From DALYDD01 sp031973395 (lineage in GTDB: Bacteria; Patescibacteriota; Minisyncoccia; Phycocordibacterales; CAIZLB01), in contig DALYDD010000004.1 of assembly GCA_031973395.1 (NCBI GenBank), positions 1-64,000 on the forward strand: 64,000 nt of DNA, given 5' to 3'. Shown here in pieces: positions 52,191 through 61,193 of the stretch. Position numbers and translations under genes: made by a program. The notes beneath the pieces are model-generated. The model was not told the origin of the DNA and searched no databases. It saw only the letters and a program-made list of their open reading frames with translations. The number at the start of each line of letters is the position of its first letter. Positions within the stretch are counted from its first letter, which is position 1.

Positions 52191-53435
52191 TTAAGGCAAA
52201 AACTTCTTGAGCCAACCCCAAATATTTTTTCCTGTCTTTTCAAAGAGGCGCTTTACACCAAGCATTTCGATATCAACAGTCGAACTGTCTTCGTTACCTA
52301 ATCCTAAAATAGCGAGGCCATAGGCTACAGACCATTCGAATTCACGGTTGATGCCTTTGATATTTCCTTGAAGATTGAGATCACTTTGCTTTGAAGGTAG
52401 GTGAAGGGCTACTTTTGCCAACTCTTCGACATTTGCAAGTCCTGCACCGCCACCCGTGATAATAATACCAGCAGGCAATAGACCACTGCGGTCGATGCGG
52501 CGCAAATGATCGTCGATCAAATCAAAAATATCAGAAAGTCGGGCGATGACAATCTCATCCAATTTCTTCTTAGAATAAGAAATCCCTTTATCATTTCCAA
52601 GTTTAATTTCATTTGCATCTTCGAGGCTTAGTTTGAGTCCGAGTGCAATATCGTTGGTGACATCATTTGATCCAAAAGGAAAAACTTCCATTGAGATAGG
52701 AATATTATTCTCAAAGACTATGATTGAGCTGGTTTCCGAACCGATATTTGCAAGCAGACAGCCGGCAATTTTTTGTGTTTTATTTAGGGTGACAATACTC
52801 GCCGCCATTGGTGCTGCGATGACGTCTAATGCTTCAAGGTCTGCTTCTTCGAGTGCGAGCAATAAGTCACTCAAATGATGAGCGAGGCAAGTGATATACA
52901 GAACACGTGCTTCGAGGCGGAGGCCTTTGAGGCCTTGGGGTTTGCCAAGTACCTTCTTTCCGTCGATTCGATATTCGAGAGGAATGGTATGAATAATCTT
53001 GCGGTTCTGAATATAGAGGTGAGGGAGCTCTTTTTCACTCTCTTCGATGGCGCGGCGTACATCGAGATCTGTAATTTCAGAATCCGCTTTTGTAGTATTT
53101 ACAACTCCTGATGCGATGATTGCACCCAAACCAATTCCGCCGACAGAAACAAAAGCACGCTTGATGGTAACGCCTGCGCTTTTTTGTGCTTGATCTACTG
53201 CGGCACGAATACTTTTGGCCACTTCTGGAATCTGGGTAATATATCCATGACGCATGCCACGAGTTTCTGCAATACCAGTACCAATGATGCGAGGTGATTG
53301 CTCAGATTTTCCTTGACTGGCCACTTTTTCTCCGCGAGCATTTCGGCTTTCTCCAGAAGAATAGTCGGCGACAATAACCTTGACTTGGTTAGTGCCTATA
53401 TCGATTCCGACTGAATATGAACGACCGATTGCCAT
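52191..53435 (-). CDS. ftsA: Cell division protein FtsA
   Basis: 414 residues, actin-fold ATPase that tethers FtsZ to the membrane. Phosphate-1 motif GIDIGTNQVKV, the SHS2-type insertion region, ANIGSETSSIIVF and IITGGGAGLANVEELA motifs. The C-terminus (GKNIWGWLKKFLP) looks like the amphipathic membrane-binding helix. ftsA and ftsZ are usually adjacent; here an inverted gene lies between them. Confidence 0.95.
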   Translation of the reverse strand: MAIGRSYSVGIDIGTNQVKVIVADYSSGESRNARGEKVASQGKSEQSPRIIGTGIAETRGMRHGYITQIPEVAKSIRAAVDQAQKSAGVTIKRAFVSVGGIGLGAIIASGVVNTTKADSEITDLDVRRAIEESEKELPHLYIQNRKIIHTIPLEYRIDGKKVLGKPQGLKGLRLEARVLYITCLAHHLSDLLLALEEADLEALDVIAAPMAASIVTLNKTQKIAGCLLANIGSETSSIIVFENNIPISMEVFPFGSNDVTNDIALGLKLSLEDANEIKLGNDKGISYSKKKLDEIVIARLSDIFDLIDDHLRRIDRSGLLPAGIIITGGGAGLANVEELAKVALHLPSKQSDLNLQGNIKGINREFEWSVAYGLAILGLGNEDSSTVDIEMLGVKRLFEKTGKNIWGWLKKFLP

Positions 53436-53553
53436 GTGGATAATTAATAGAAAATAGCGCTTTATATATCACTATTTCATCAAATTATACCACTTGAGGC
53501 CAGGAGTATCAATGAATAGGGATGGTGGATAAATTGATATACAATTTCAATCA

Positions 53554-53979
53554 CTAAACCTTAAACTTTTTCCTCGTCTTCATTTCAGCAACCTCCATCT
53601 TTTTTGCAGCAGAATCATTTTCATGATCCATGCCCTTCAAATGATACAATCCGTGTATAAAAAGAAATTTCAAATAGTTTTCAGGCGCTCTGTCAAATTC
53701 TTTTGCTTTCGATCGCGCCTTATCAGGATTGATGAAAATCTCGCCGCAACAGCAGTCAATTTCAAAACTCAAAATATCCGTAGTATAATCTTTTTTTCTA
53801 TGTTCGCGATTGAGGGTGCGCATTCTATCTTTGCCGACAAAAACCAGGCTTAGATCGTACTGTTTGCCAAGGACATGATTTTTTGCAGACTGAAAAAACA
53901 CACCATCAATGCGAGGTGTGTTTTTTCGAGAAAGCGTGCTTCCAATGGTCAGGCTCGATGATTCAAAAATGACCTTCAT
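53554..53979 (-). CDS. ybeY: Endoribonuclease YbeY
   Basis: 141 residues. Zinc motif HGLYHLKGMDHEND (HxxxHxxxxDH), preceded by LNREHRKKDYTTDILSFE. It processes rRNA 3' ends and takes part in ribosome quality control. It is followed on the same strand by no gene until ftsA; rpsU lies just upstream. Confidence 0.95.
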   Translation of the reverse strand: MKVIFESSSLTIGSTLSRKNTPRIDGVFFQSAKNHVLGKQYDLSLVFVGKDRMRTLNREHRKKDYTTDILSFEIDCCCGEIFINPDKARSKAKEFDRAPENYLKFLFIHGLYHLKGMDHENDSAAKKMEVAEMKTRKKFKV

Positions 53980-54001
53980 GGGGTGCGTAGAATTGGCGAG
54001 A

Positions 54002-54244
54002 TTATCGCTTCTTCTTTTTGTCGTTTACGAGTTTGCCGAGCTTAGCCAATTTTTCACGAGCTTCTCGTCGTTTCATAACTTCGAGGGCAGCCTTCTTTTT
54101 CTTGTAGTGAGAAAGAGTTCGTTCTGCTTCTTTGAGGCCTCGTACACGGTTAAGAATCCCAGAGTCCTGAGTTCTTTTTGTGAAGCGGCGGATCAATGAA
54201 GAGGCGCTTTCGTTTTGGTTTCGTTCTACTGATACATTTGCCAT
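54002..54244 (-). CDS. rpsU: Ribosomal protein bS21-like
   Basis: 80 residues, very basic. NESASSLIRRFTKRTQDSGILNRVRGL resembles the N-terminal half of bS21 (E-xx-xx-LRRFKR), and the rest is a Lys/Arg-rich helix. It binds the 3' domain of 16S rRNA. It lies between the HisRS-like gene and ybeY. Confidence 0.85.
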   Translation of the reverse strand: MANVSVERNQNESASSLIRRFTKRTQDSGILNRVRGLKEAERTLSHYKKKKAALEVMKRREAREKLAKLGKLVNDKKKKR

Positions 54245-54258
54245 AGGGAGCTACTTTA

Positions 54259-55704
54259 TCACAGTTTTTTTAGATATTCAATAAGGTTGTCGATATGGAT
54301 TGTCTCCTGGATTCGGGTCTCTACGTGGCGCACGGTGACGCTATTTTCAAGGGCTTCTTTTTGACCTACGAGTAAGATATACGGCACCCCTAGTTTTTCG
54401 GCTGCTTGGAGCTGGGCAGTGATCTTGTCTTTGGCCAAAGCCTGGTGAACATGGATATTTGAGCGTCGAAGAATTTCGAGAATGGCAAGACTTCGGAGCT
54501 TTGCTTCATATCCGAGATGGATAAAGTAGAATTTGATCTCTTCTTCCACGATAGTTGCGGGTGCTTTCTTTGCATCTTTGTCGTCTACAAGAATATGCGC
54601 ACCCATGGCAGGGATTTCCTTTTTGCCGAGGGCTTTGCGGGCAACACTATTGTATCTTTCGCCGATTGCGAGAACAGTTCTCTTTTCACTTTTTGCTTTT
54701 TCTTCAATTCCAATAATTTGGAAAACAGTTCCTGTTGAACAATTGCGCGTACCAATTAAGCTATTATTGATCATGTAGGGAAGACCGAGTGATTCAAGAT
54801 ATTCCAAAACTTCTCGGAAATGCTGCCGGCTTTCTTCTGAAAGAAAATCAATCGGTTTGGGTGCTTCATCCTGGAATGGTTCCAGGGCTTCGTGATCCGT
54901 AGAGTTTAATGAAAGCGGGTCCTTTCTGAACATATTTCGGATATCTGCAGGAAGATCTGCGAGTCGCTTTTTGTAAAATTGAGTGAATTCTCGAGTGAAT
55001 CGGGCGAACGAGTCTTTGTCTCCGACAGAGTTTACTTCAACAATCAACTCCTCGATGTCGTGGTGTTCTTTGAGAATGACGAAGGCTGTTTCAATAACTA
55101 CTGCATCTGCAATACTCTTGCTATTTCCAATGCTGTCGATATTGAAAACATGTTCACGGGTTTTGTCAGCAAATGAATTTCCCTTGAGTGGCCCGCTGAA
55201 ACAAATGGTTGGCGGCTGATGCAAATCCTGCATCTTTTTTTCTACATAATTTCTAACGATGGCAACTTTTTCCTCAAGGAAATTGTCAAAATTCAAAGCA
55301 CCCTGGTCTGGTCGACTCAGCTTATCTTTCAAAACCTTGGCCTTGCTGGTGTCACCTTTCTCGACTTCAAATTCAAAAGGAATGAAGCCGTAGTGCCGCG
55401 CAGTTTTGATGCAATCTACATGACCCTTATAAATATTTGAAGGAAGGGTGAATTGTGTTTTTACTGTTTTTTGCTTAGTGATTTTAGCGCTGAAGTCACT
55501 CATCTTACTAATGCCTCCCAATGGGGTTGATCGGACGTGTAGGTCTCCAGCTCTGTATTTTGGCTTTTTCAAAGCTTGAGCTGTCACCTGGCTTTTTTCA
55601 TCCTTCTTGGATGGCGAGGTGTGTGCGGGTTTTGAATGCTTAGGATGAGCTTTTAGGGCCTTAGAAGCAGTCTTTTTGGCTGTTTTTGGTTGTTTTTTAC
55701 CCAT
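54259..55704 (-). CDS. Histidyl-tRNA synthetase-like protein with altered active site
   Basis: 481 residues. A Lys/Ser-rich N-terminal extension of ~50 residues precedes a HisRS-type class II core: VNSVGDKDSFARFTREFTQFY, SEESRQHFREVLEYLESLGL and a C-terminal anticodon-binding domain (KLGVPYILLVGQKEAL). The HisRS signature LVRGLDYYTxTVFE reads SLIGTRNCSTGTVFQ, and the motif 2 arginine region reads SGPLKGNSFADKTREHVF. These changes suggest an inactive or repurposed paralogue, or a very divergent enzyme. It overlaps no gene and heads the rpsU-ybeY group. Confidence 0.75.
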   Translation of the reverse strand: MGKKQPKTAKKTASKALKAHPKHSKPAHTSPSKKDEKSQVTAQALKKPKYRAGDLHVRSTPLGGISKMSDFSAKITKQKTVKTQFTLPSNIYKGHVDCIKTARHYGFIPFEFEVEKGDTSKAKVLKDKLSRPDQGALNFDNFLEEKVAIVRNYVEKKMQDLHQPPTICFSGPLKGNSFADKTREHVFNIDSIGNSKSIADAVVIETAFVILKEHHDIEELIVEVNSVGDKDSFARFTREFTQFYKKRLADLPADIRNMFRKDPLSLNSTDHEALEPFQDEAPKPIDFLSEESRQHFREVLEYLESLGLPYMINNSLIGTRNCSTGTVFQIIGIEEKAKSEKRTVLAIGERYNSVARKALGKKEIPAMGAHILVDDKDAKKAPATIVEEEIKFYFIHLGYEAKLRSLAILEILRRSNIHVHQALAKDKITAQLQAAEKLGVPYILLVGQKEALENSVTVRHVETRIQETIHIDNLIEYLKKL

Positions 55705-55779
55705 ATTTTCCGTAATTTAGACCATAGATTATCACAGAGGGGGTTAATCTCCAAGAATCCGGGCGATTTTTAAAAGATT

Positions 55780-56394
55780 TTAGGGTTTTGGGTATCTCAC
55801 GTCCTTGAACTTTGATACAGAACCAGGAAGAACCGAAAGGTCGCTAATGGGGAGTAATCGTATCAAGGCTCGACCGGTGATGGCGTCTTTTTTCAACGGT
55901 CCCCAAATTCGAGAATCTGAACTGACCTCACGATTGTCGCCCATAACAAAATATTCATCAGCTTTCAGTGTTCGTTCAACCTTGCGCTGACTTTCAAATG
56001 TGACATACGGTTCGTTGAGAAGAAATCCATCTGGATTTTCTGTATTAAAAATTTGAACAAGAGGGCCCTCGACAACAACACGTTCGCCAGGGAGGCCGAT
56101 AACACGCTTGATAAAATATCTGCCGTCTTCGGTGGGGGCATCAAATACAATGACGTCTCCGCGCTCAGGTTCAGAAAATGCATATGTCAATTTATCGACG
56201 ATGACATAATTGGCTTCATCAAAAGTTGGCTCCATTGAGCTGCCGTGGACGAGGAAGGGGTCAATAATAAATATTCGTAGAACCGCGACAACTACGATAA
56301 AGATAAAAATCGTCCTCCAGAAATGATCTTTTTGAGGTTTAGCCATCTCGATTGTTGGTGTAGGATTTGGAACTGCTTGTTGAGTATTCTCCAT
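55780..56394 (-). CDS. lepB: Signal peptidase I
   Basis: About 204 residues from the ATG at 56394 (an upstream frame from 56451 overlaps pth). One TM (about 26-46), catalytic Ser in HGSSMEPTF and Lys in YFIKRVIGLPG, then the box E pattern GDNREVSSDSRIWG. It removes signal peptides of exported proteins, of which this window encodes many. Confidence 0.95.
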   Translation of the reverse strand: MENTQQAVPNPTPTIEMAKPQKDHFWRTIFIFIVVVAVLRIFIIDPFLVHGSSMEPTFDEANYVIVDKLTYAFSEPERGDVIVFDAPTEDGRYFIKRVIGLPGERVVVEGPLVQIFNTENPDGFLLNEPYVTFESQRKVERTLKADEYFVMGDNREVSSDSRIWGPLKKDAITGRALIRLLPISDLSVLPGSVSKFKDVRYPKP

Positions 56395-56480
56395 TTGGAA
56401 TATCATAACATACTGTTGCCTGTAAATCTGCACTTTTTCAGCCAAAGACATTGTTGGGCTGCCTATGTTACAATCTAAAA

Positions 56481-57092
56481 ATGTTTTATATCGTCGGTTT
56501 AGGAAATCCAGGAGAAGAATACGAACTCACGCGCCATAATATTGGGCGGATGGCAGTTGAATTATTGGCTGATAAATTAGATTTAGGAGAATGGAAAACA
56601 GACAAGGTTCTCGACGCAGAAAAAATGAAAGGTGAGGTTGGTGGAGAGTCAGTCACGCTCGTTATGCCCAATACGTTTATGAATAAAAGCGGAAAGTCTA
56701 TCGTGCCGCTATTGAATACTTCCGGCTTAACAAAACAGCAAATAGAAAAAAAGGCCGCAAAACTGGTCGTTATTCATGATGATCTTGATTTGCCATTAGG
56801 AAAGGTCAAGATCGTCTTCAATCGAGGTTCGGGTGGACATAATGGTGTTGAATCAATCAGGAAGGCTATCAAGACAGAAGCATTTGTCCGAATCAAAATA
56901 GGTATTGTACCAACGACTCCGACAGGGAAGCTCAAAAAACCAAAAGGTGAGAAGAAGGTTGTCGATTGTATCTTAGGTAAATTCCAATCTGCCGAATTGC
57001 AGGTGATTAAGAAGTCCCTAAAGGATATTCCTGAGATTATTTCATTGATTGTGACAGAAGGGCCAACGGCAGCGATGAATATGTTCAACTAA
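56481..57092 (+). CDS. pth: Peptidyl-tRNA hydrolase
   Basis: 203 residues from the ATG at 56481 (FYIVGLGNPGEEYELTRHNIG). Catalytic His20-equivalent in TRHNIG, PNTFMNKSG, and HDDLDLPLGKVKI...GGHNGVESI. It releases peptides from stalled peptidyl-tRNA. It diverges from lepB with 86 bp between starts. Confidence 0.95.
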   Translation: MFYIVGLGNPGEEYELTRHNIGRMAVELLADKLDLGEWKTDKVLDAEKMKGEVGGESVTLVMPNTFMNKSGKSIVPLLNTSGLTKQQIEKKAAKLVVIHDDLDLPLGKVKIVFNRGSGGHNGVESIRKAIKTEAFVRIKIGIVPTTPTGKLKKPKGEKKVVDCILGKFQSAELQVIKKSLKDIPEIISLIVTEGPTAAMNMFN

Positions 57093-57094
57093 AA

Positions 57095-57168
57095 TAACTC
57101 TCGAAGTACCTCCGCAGGACGATTGTGTAACTACGACCGAAACCGAGGACAGCGCAAGGGGATTATTA
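57095..57168 (-). repeat. 42-nt core repeat, copy C
   Basis: Core at 57110-57151, read on the minus strand, begins TGTCCTCGGTTTCG and ends CGTCCTGCGGAG like copies A and B; its middle is closer to copy A. The flanking arms (AATAACTCTC on one side, GGGGATTATT on the other) pair only partly, with G-U pairs. It follows pth and may terminate it. Confidence 0.75.
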
Positions 57169-57208
57169 AATTAATCTTATCTTAATGTATTAAAGCTACA
57201 CTCAGGGC

Positions 57209-57835
57209 ATGATAAAAAGTGCCATGTTTGCTGAACCACAGGTGGTAACGAGATCTGCTCTGCATGGTGACAAAAAAGCCATGAGCTCAATATATGAATA
57301 CGGGTACAAGCCGCTCTATAATTTCATTTACCTTCGTCTGGGGAATATTCGTGCCCGTCGAGATGTTGCATTGGATCTGACAGAAGACTCTTTTTATAAA
57401 TTCCTTAAATTTATAGGTAAAAATGAGGCCGCTTCAGCGCAGGTTGAAGTTAAGCCCATGCCCCTTCTCTATACTATCGCCAGAAATACCATCATCGACT
57501 ATGCGAGGAAGAAAAAAGAGGTATTGATCGAGACCGAAGAATTCACTTTCGATGACATTAAGGATGATAGCCAATCAAGCTCTGCACCTTATGAATCTTG
57601 CGAATTGCATTTGTTAGGAAAAAAATTAATGAAGCTTTTGGATAGATTAACTTCAGGACAAAGAGAGATCATTTCACTCACTTTTTATGAAGAGTTAGAG
57701 ACTAGTGAAGTGGCGTATATATTAGAAGTGTCCGAGGAGGCTGTGAGGCAACAGAAGTCACGTGCCATAAGAGCTTTACGTTATCTTATGCGAACGAATG
57801 AAACAGAAATTATCAACTCCTATCGAAGAGCATGA
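57209..57835 (+). CDS. RNA polymerase sigma factor, sigma70/ECF-like
   Basis: 208 residues. Region 2-like helices (PLYNFIYLRLGN...DLTEDSFYKFLKF...LLYTIARNTIIDYARKKKE) and region 4 (LDRLTSGQREIISLTFYEELETSEVAYILEVSEEAVRQQKSRAIRALR). Region 3 is absent, as in ECF factors. Its end overlaps the next gene by 38 nt, the usual layout for a sigma with its membrane partner. Confidence 0.9.
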   Translation: MIKSAMFAEPQVVTRSALHGDKKAMSSIYEYGYKPLYNFIYLRLGNIRARRDVALDLTEDSFYKFLKFIGKNEAASAQVEVKPMPLLYTIARNTIIDYARKKKEVLIETEEFTFDDIKDDSQSSSAPYESCELHLLGKKLMKLLDRLTSGQREIISLTFYEELETSEVAYILEVSEEAVRQQKSRAIRALRYLMRTNETEIINSYRRA

Positions 57836-58211
57836 CTTACAGGCTAGTTTTAATCGTGTCTTGAAAAAAATTCATATTGAAGTTTTGCCTGTATTAAATA
57901 CACGTAAGGCAATGCTACAAAAATTGATCCTCCCTATAGGGGTTCTGGTCACTGCGATTGGATTTACTGGATATTATGCACGCGCGGTGCCTCCACAGCC
58001 TGCATCTATTACTGATCAAAGTCGATCGACACCTATTTATCCTGTGGAAGTAATAAGGCAAGAGCTTTTGAATGTTCCGGGTACAACTGAAACTGGAACA
58101 CCTAAAGACATTGAGGTTCAGAAACCGGCGCGCAAACCCGTATCTAAGGCAAAGATATTACATACTAATGAAACCGTTTTTCCTGAGACCATGACTTTGG
58201 AATACGAATAA
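57798..58211 (+). CDS. One-TM protein coupled to the sigma factor, possible anti-sigma
   Basis: 137 residues: cytosolic helical N-terminus (EEHDLQASFNRVLKKIHIEVL), TM about 45-63 (ILPIGVLVTAIGFTGYYA), extracytoplasmic tail. The gene overlaps the sigma gene, so translational coupling is likely. No zinc anti-sigma motif (HxxxCxxC) is present, so the assignment rests on context only. Confidence 0.6.
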   Translation: MKQKLSTPIEEHDLQASFNRVLKKIHIEVLPVLNTRKAMLQKLILPIGVLVTAIGFTGYYARAVPPQPASITDQSRSTPIYPVEVIRQELLNVPGTTETGTPKDIEVQKPARKPVSKAKILHTNETVFPETMTLEYE

Positions 58212-58293
58212 AAGAATAAGCAAAAACAGCTTCTGCGAATTGATTAAGTAATCAGTATCGAAACCGTGGGTGGCACGAAGGGGTTGTTTTTTA

Positions 58294-58321
58294 TTGACAA
58301 ACTTGCAAACGAACATACTAT
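58294..58321 (+). promoter_or_regulatory. Sigma70-type promoter of the GC-rich gene
   Basis: TTGACA (58294-58299), 16-nt spacer, TACTAT (58316-58321). It lies inside the longest open frame and argues for a start downstream. Confidence 0.6.
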
Positions 58322-58428
58322 CTTACTCGGACAAGCGTGCATTCTGCACGTCTCCACAACATTCTCCAATCAAAGTCTGCGGACCGAGAAAGGAGACATT
58401 CCTGCGGGAATGGTTAGTACCTAAACAA

Positions 58429-59643
58429 GTGAATACACCGAAAAACGCACTTGCTGCGAAAGCGGCAGAACTGAAAATGCACACGCTCCTCATGGTTTTG
58501 GAGCCTCTCAATCCCGCTCAGGCTTTGGAGTCTATGCGGGCACTCATCATGAAGACAATCGTCAGCAATGACGGTTGGCAGGAATTGCTGAGGCAGACCT
58601 TGGCGGTTCCGGACCAAACGCTCACGTACAATTATCTGCACCATAGTGGTCTGCTCGAATTTTGGATACTGGGCAATGATAATATTCCGGACACTACTCA
58701 AGCTGAAAAGTTTGATCGTGTTTGCCAACTCTTTGACAGCCTTTATGCGCTAAGGGCCCCTCGGGATCCGGCAAAGCGCAACGAGGTGATGCAGAAAGTT
58801 ATGGAGTACATGTTCAGGCTGATTTACGAACACGTAGTTGAATGTGACTCGAAACCAGGTGAAGCCGAAAGGGCGCAGCTCCGGGAACAGTGGCGAGTAT
58901 TTCTCACCGCTGGCTCGAAGTTGCCTGACGTCTGCAAGAAGTGTCTCGAAGCATGCGGCGATAGAGTCGGTCGCGGAAGTGCCTTCTGGTTGATGGAAAA
59001 TATGTGCGATCCTGACAAAGAACACTACGGTACCAATGAATGGACGGGCATATTGTCCATCGCTTCTGCATTTTTATGGCGAATGGTTGCCCATTCTCGT
59101 GACGATGGAACGGCAGAACGTCGTAATCACACAGCACTGCTTCAACCCCTCACGCGATTGCATTGGCCTCACTTCAATCGTCATCACCGTACTGTGCTGG
59201 AATCCCTCCCTTCACACTCGCACGTGGCTAGAGTTTGTGCGTCGGTGGTAGACAAAATCTGCACCTTTGCACAAATGATGATTGACCTCACCGAGGCGCT
59301 GGATTTAAAGGCGCACTTGCACGGGACATGGAATTTCAGTCGTATTGGTAATCAACAGTTTGGAAGTGATCCATGGAGATTCTTCGGTTTCCACAGTCTT
59401 ATGTACGATGTAAACAGCACAACTCTGAACCGGATTGTTTTGTGGTTTGCTGCCGAGCATGTGCAGTTACCGAGATCACTTGCAGAGAGGGGTCCGCAGA
59501 TCGCTGAAGCTTCGCAGGGCATTTCAGCGCTCGTCGAAGCGATCCTTGCTGAAGTTGGATTTAACGATCCCGTCGAACTCCTCATCGTTACCAATCATCG
59601 CGAAATTCACGATCTCGCATTCCAGCTCAATACCAAAGGCTAG
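58429..59643 (+). CDS. GC-rich helical protein of unknown function
   Basis: About 404 residues from a GTG at 58429; the frame is open from 58270, but a promoter at 58294-58321 makes that start unlikely, and a Shine-Dalgarno AAGGAG at 58390-58395 could serve a CTG at 58402. The protein is helical, with Cys/His-rich patches (VCKKCLEACGD) and many Trp/Leu, no TM and no recognised domain. The gene is much more GC-rich than the sigma operon and rpsA on either side and ends in a perfect terminator. Confidence 0.65.
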   Translation: MNTPKNALAAKAAELKMHTLLMVLEPLNPAQALESMRALIMKTIVSNDGWQELLRQTLAVPDQTLTYNYLHHSGLLEFWILGNDNIPDTTQAEKFDRVCQLFDSLYALRAPRDPAKRNEVMQKVMEYMFRLIYEHVVECDSKPGEAERAQLREQWRVFLTAGSKLPDVCKKCLEACGDRVGRGSAFWLMENMCDPDKEHYGTNEWTGILSIASAFLWRMVAHSRDDGTAERRNHTALLQPLTRLHWPHFNRHHRTVLESLPSHSHVARVCASVVDKICTFAQMMIDLTEALDLKAHLHGTWNFSRIGNQQFGSDPWRFFGFHSLMYDVNSTTLNRIVLWFAAEHVQLPRSLAERGPQIAEASQGISALVEAILAEVGFNDPVELLIVTNHREIHDLAFQLNTKG

Positions 59644-59681
59644 GTATTGGTCTGCAATTCACTCATTAAGAAGCCCTCAAA

Positions 59682-59707
59682 CCCGCGCGGTGTCACAACC
59701 GCGCGGG
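59682..59707 (+). terminator. Terminator of the GC-rich gene
   Basis: Perfect 10-bp stem CCCGCGCGGT / ACCGCGCGGG, loop GTCACA, followed by CCTTCTTTTTT. Confidence 0.9.
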
Positions 59708-59736
59708 CCTTCTTTTTTAAATATTTATTTTTCAAA

Positions 59737-59767
59737 ACAAAAAATCGCCCCTTCGAGCGACTTTTTG
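59737..59767 (-). terminator. Terminator of rpsA
   Basis: TCGC (59745-59748) with GCGA (59757-59760), extended by A/T pairs on both sides; T tract on the minus strand. Confidence 0.7.
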
Positions 59768-59786
59768 TTTTTCTTTTGCTCAGAAA

Positions 59787-60944
59787 TTACTTCTTCGCTT
59801 TGTCGATAAACGAGAGTGCCATCTTCTGTTCCTTTGGATCGAACAATGTGATCTTGAACTGATATGTTTTACCAAGTTCTAGTTTTTCACGAAGCTTGAT
59901 TTCACTTCCGAATTCAGAGATGTGAACAAGTCCAGCAACGCCTTCTTCGATAGAGGCGAGAGCGCCGTGCTTATTGAATTTGATGATGATACCAGTGACA
60001 ACATCGTCTTTCTTATATTTCTTCTCAGCTTCTTTCCAAGGATTTGGTTTCAAAGCTTTGATTGAAAGAGAGATTTTGCCATCTTTGATCTCAATGACTT
60101 TCACTTTGACCTTTTCGCCAACTTTGAACATTGCGCGAGGGTCTTCTACAAGTGACCAGTCAATTTCAGAGATATGAACGAGGCCTTCGAGATTTTCTTC
60201 AAGCTTAACGAAGATTCCGAAATCTACAGCACCAGTTACAGTACCTTCGATATCTTCACCAACATTATATTTGCTGACAATCTTTTCTTTGTCTCGACTT
60301 TCAGGGCTCTTTTCAGAGAAAATCAATTTACCTTCTTTTGGAGAAGCTGAAATGATGCAAACAGAAAGTTTTTCGCCGACTAATTTTTTCAATTCTTCGA
60401 GTACTTTATCTTTGTCGCCATTTTCTACGCGAGGGTAGTGGTCAGCCTTGAGCTGTGAAGCAGGGAGGAAGCCCTGAATTCCTTGCCAAGACATGAGGAG
60501 TCCACCTTTGTTTGCTTCGAGGACAGGAATATCGTAAATGGTTTTTGATTTGATTGCGCTTTCTGCTTCGCTCCAGATGAGGGCTTGCTTCGCTTCTTTC
60601 AAAGATAATTCGATGTATCCATCTGGGTTTTCAATATCAACAACCTTGGCAGCAATGCTATCTCCGATATTTACCTTTCGGATAATATCTCGAGCGGCGA
60701 TATATTCACGGCCATAGATGATACCTGTTCCATAAGGCTTAAGATCGACGAATACACCCTTTTTATCAATTGCGATAACAGGGCCTTCGACAATATCTCC
60801 AAGACTTGGAGGGTTTGCAGAATCAGCGATTAGTTGCGCCATGAAATGGTTAGACTTTGCAATTTCATTCGCAGCCTCCATTTCTGTCGCAGAAAGTTCA
60901 ACTTCAGCATCTGTTGATGCGTCGGCAATAGTTTTTTTTGTCAT
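59787..60944 (-). CDS. rpsA: Ribosomal protein S1-like, four S1 domains
   Basis: About 385 residues from the ATG at 60944 (MTKKTIADAS). Four OB-fold S1 domains follow: about 40-110 (GDIVEGPVIAIDKKGVFVDL), a degenerate second, and two canonical ones (GTVTGAVDFGIFVKLEENLEGLVHISE; GIIIKFNKHGALASIEEGVAGLVHISE). It promotes mRNA binding to the 30S subunit, of interest where most genes lack Shine-Dalgarno sequences. An assembly gap lies upstream of its start. Confidence 0.93.
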   Translation of the reverse strand: MTKKTIADASTDAEVELSATEMEAANEIAKSNHFMAQLIADSANPPSLGDIVEGPVIAIDKKGVFVDLKPYGTGIIYGREYIAARDIIRKVNIGDSIAAKVVDIENPDGYIELSLKEAKQALIWSEAESAIKSKTIYDIPVLEANKGGLLMSWQGIQGFLPASQLKADHYPRVENGDKDKVLEELKKLVGEKLSVCIISASPKEGKLIFSEKSPESRDKEKIVSKYNVGEDIEGTVTGAVDFGIFVKLEENLEGLVHISEIDWSLVEDPRAMFKVGEKVKVKVIEIKDGKISLSIKALKPNPWKEAEKKYKKDDVVTGIIIKFNKHGALASIEEGVAGLVHISEFGSEIKLREKLELGKTYQFKITLFDPKEQKMALSFIDKAKK

Positions 60945-61013
60945 ATTTTTTGCAAAAGAGCTTCTGCTTGGATTTCCGAAGCCTTGCGGCGGCACAGCAG
61001 GGATTACACTTTC

Positions 61014-61113
61014 NNNNNNNNNNNNNNNNNNNNNNNNNNNNNNNNNNNNNNNNNNNNNNNNNNNNNNNNNNNNNNNNNNNNNNNNNNNNNNNNNNNNNNN
61101 NNNNNNNNNNNNN
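61014..61113. other. Assembly gap (100 N)
   Basis: Run of 100 N, the usual placeholder for unknown length, between rpsA and the MBL-fold gene. The rpsA promoter is probably hidden here. Confidence 0.99.
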
Positions 61114-61193
61114 TCTTCTAATATATAACGATACCACTCGTATCTACATGCGTCAATTTCGTAATTTCAAAAAAATATCGTAAAATAGACCGC

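Noticed and set aside
58270..58428. GTG start at 58270 for the GC-rich gene
   Set aside because: A TTGACA-type promoter lies inside this part and the encoded residues do not resemble the rest of the protein.
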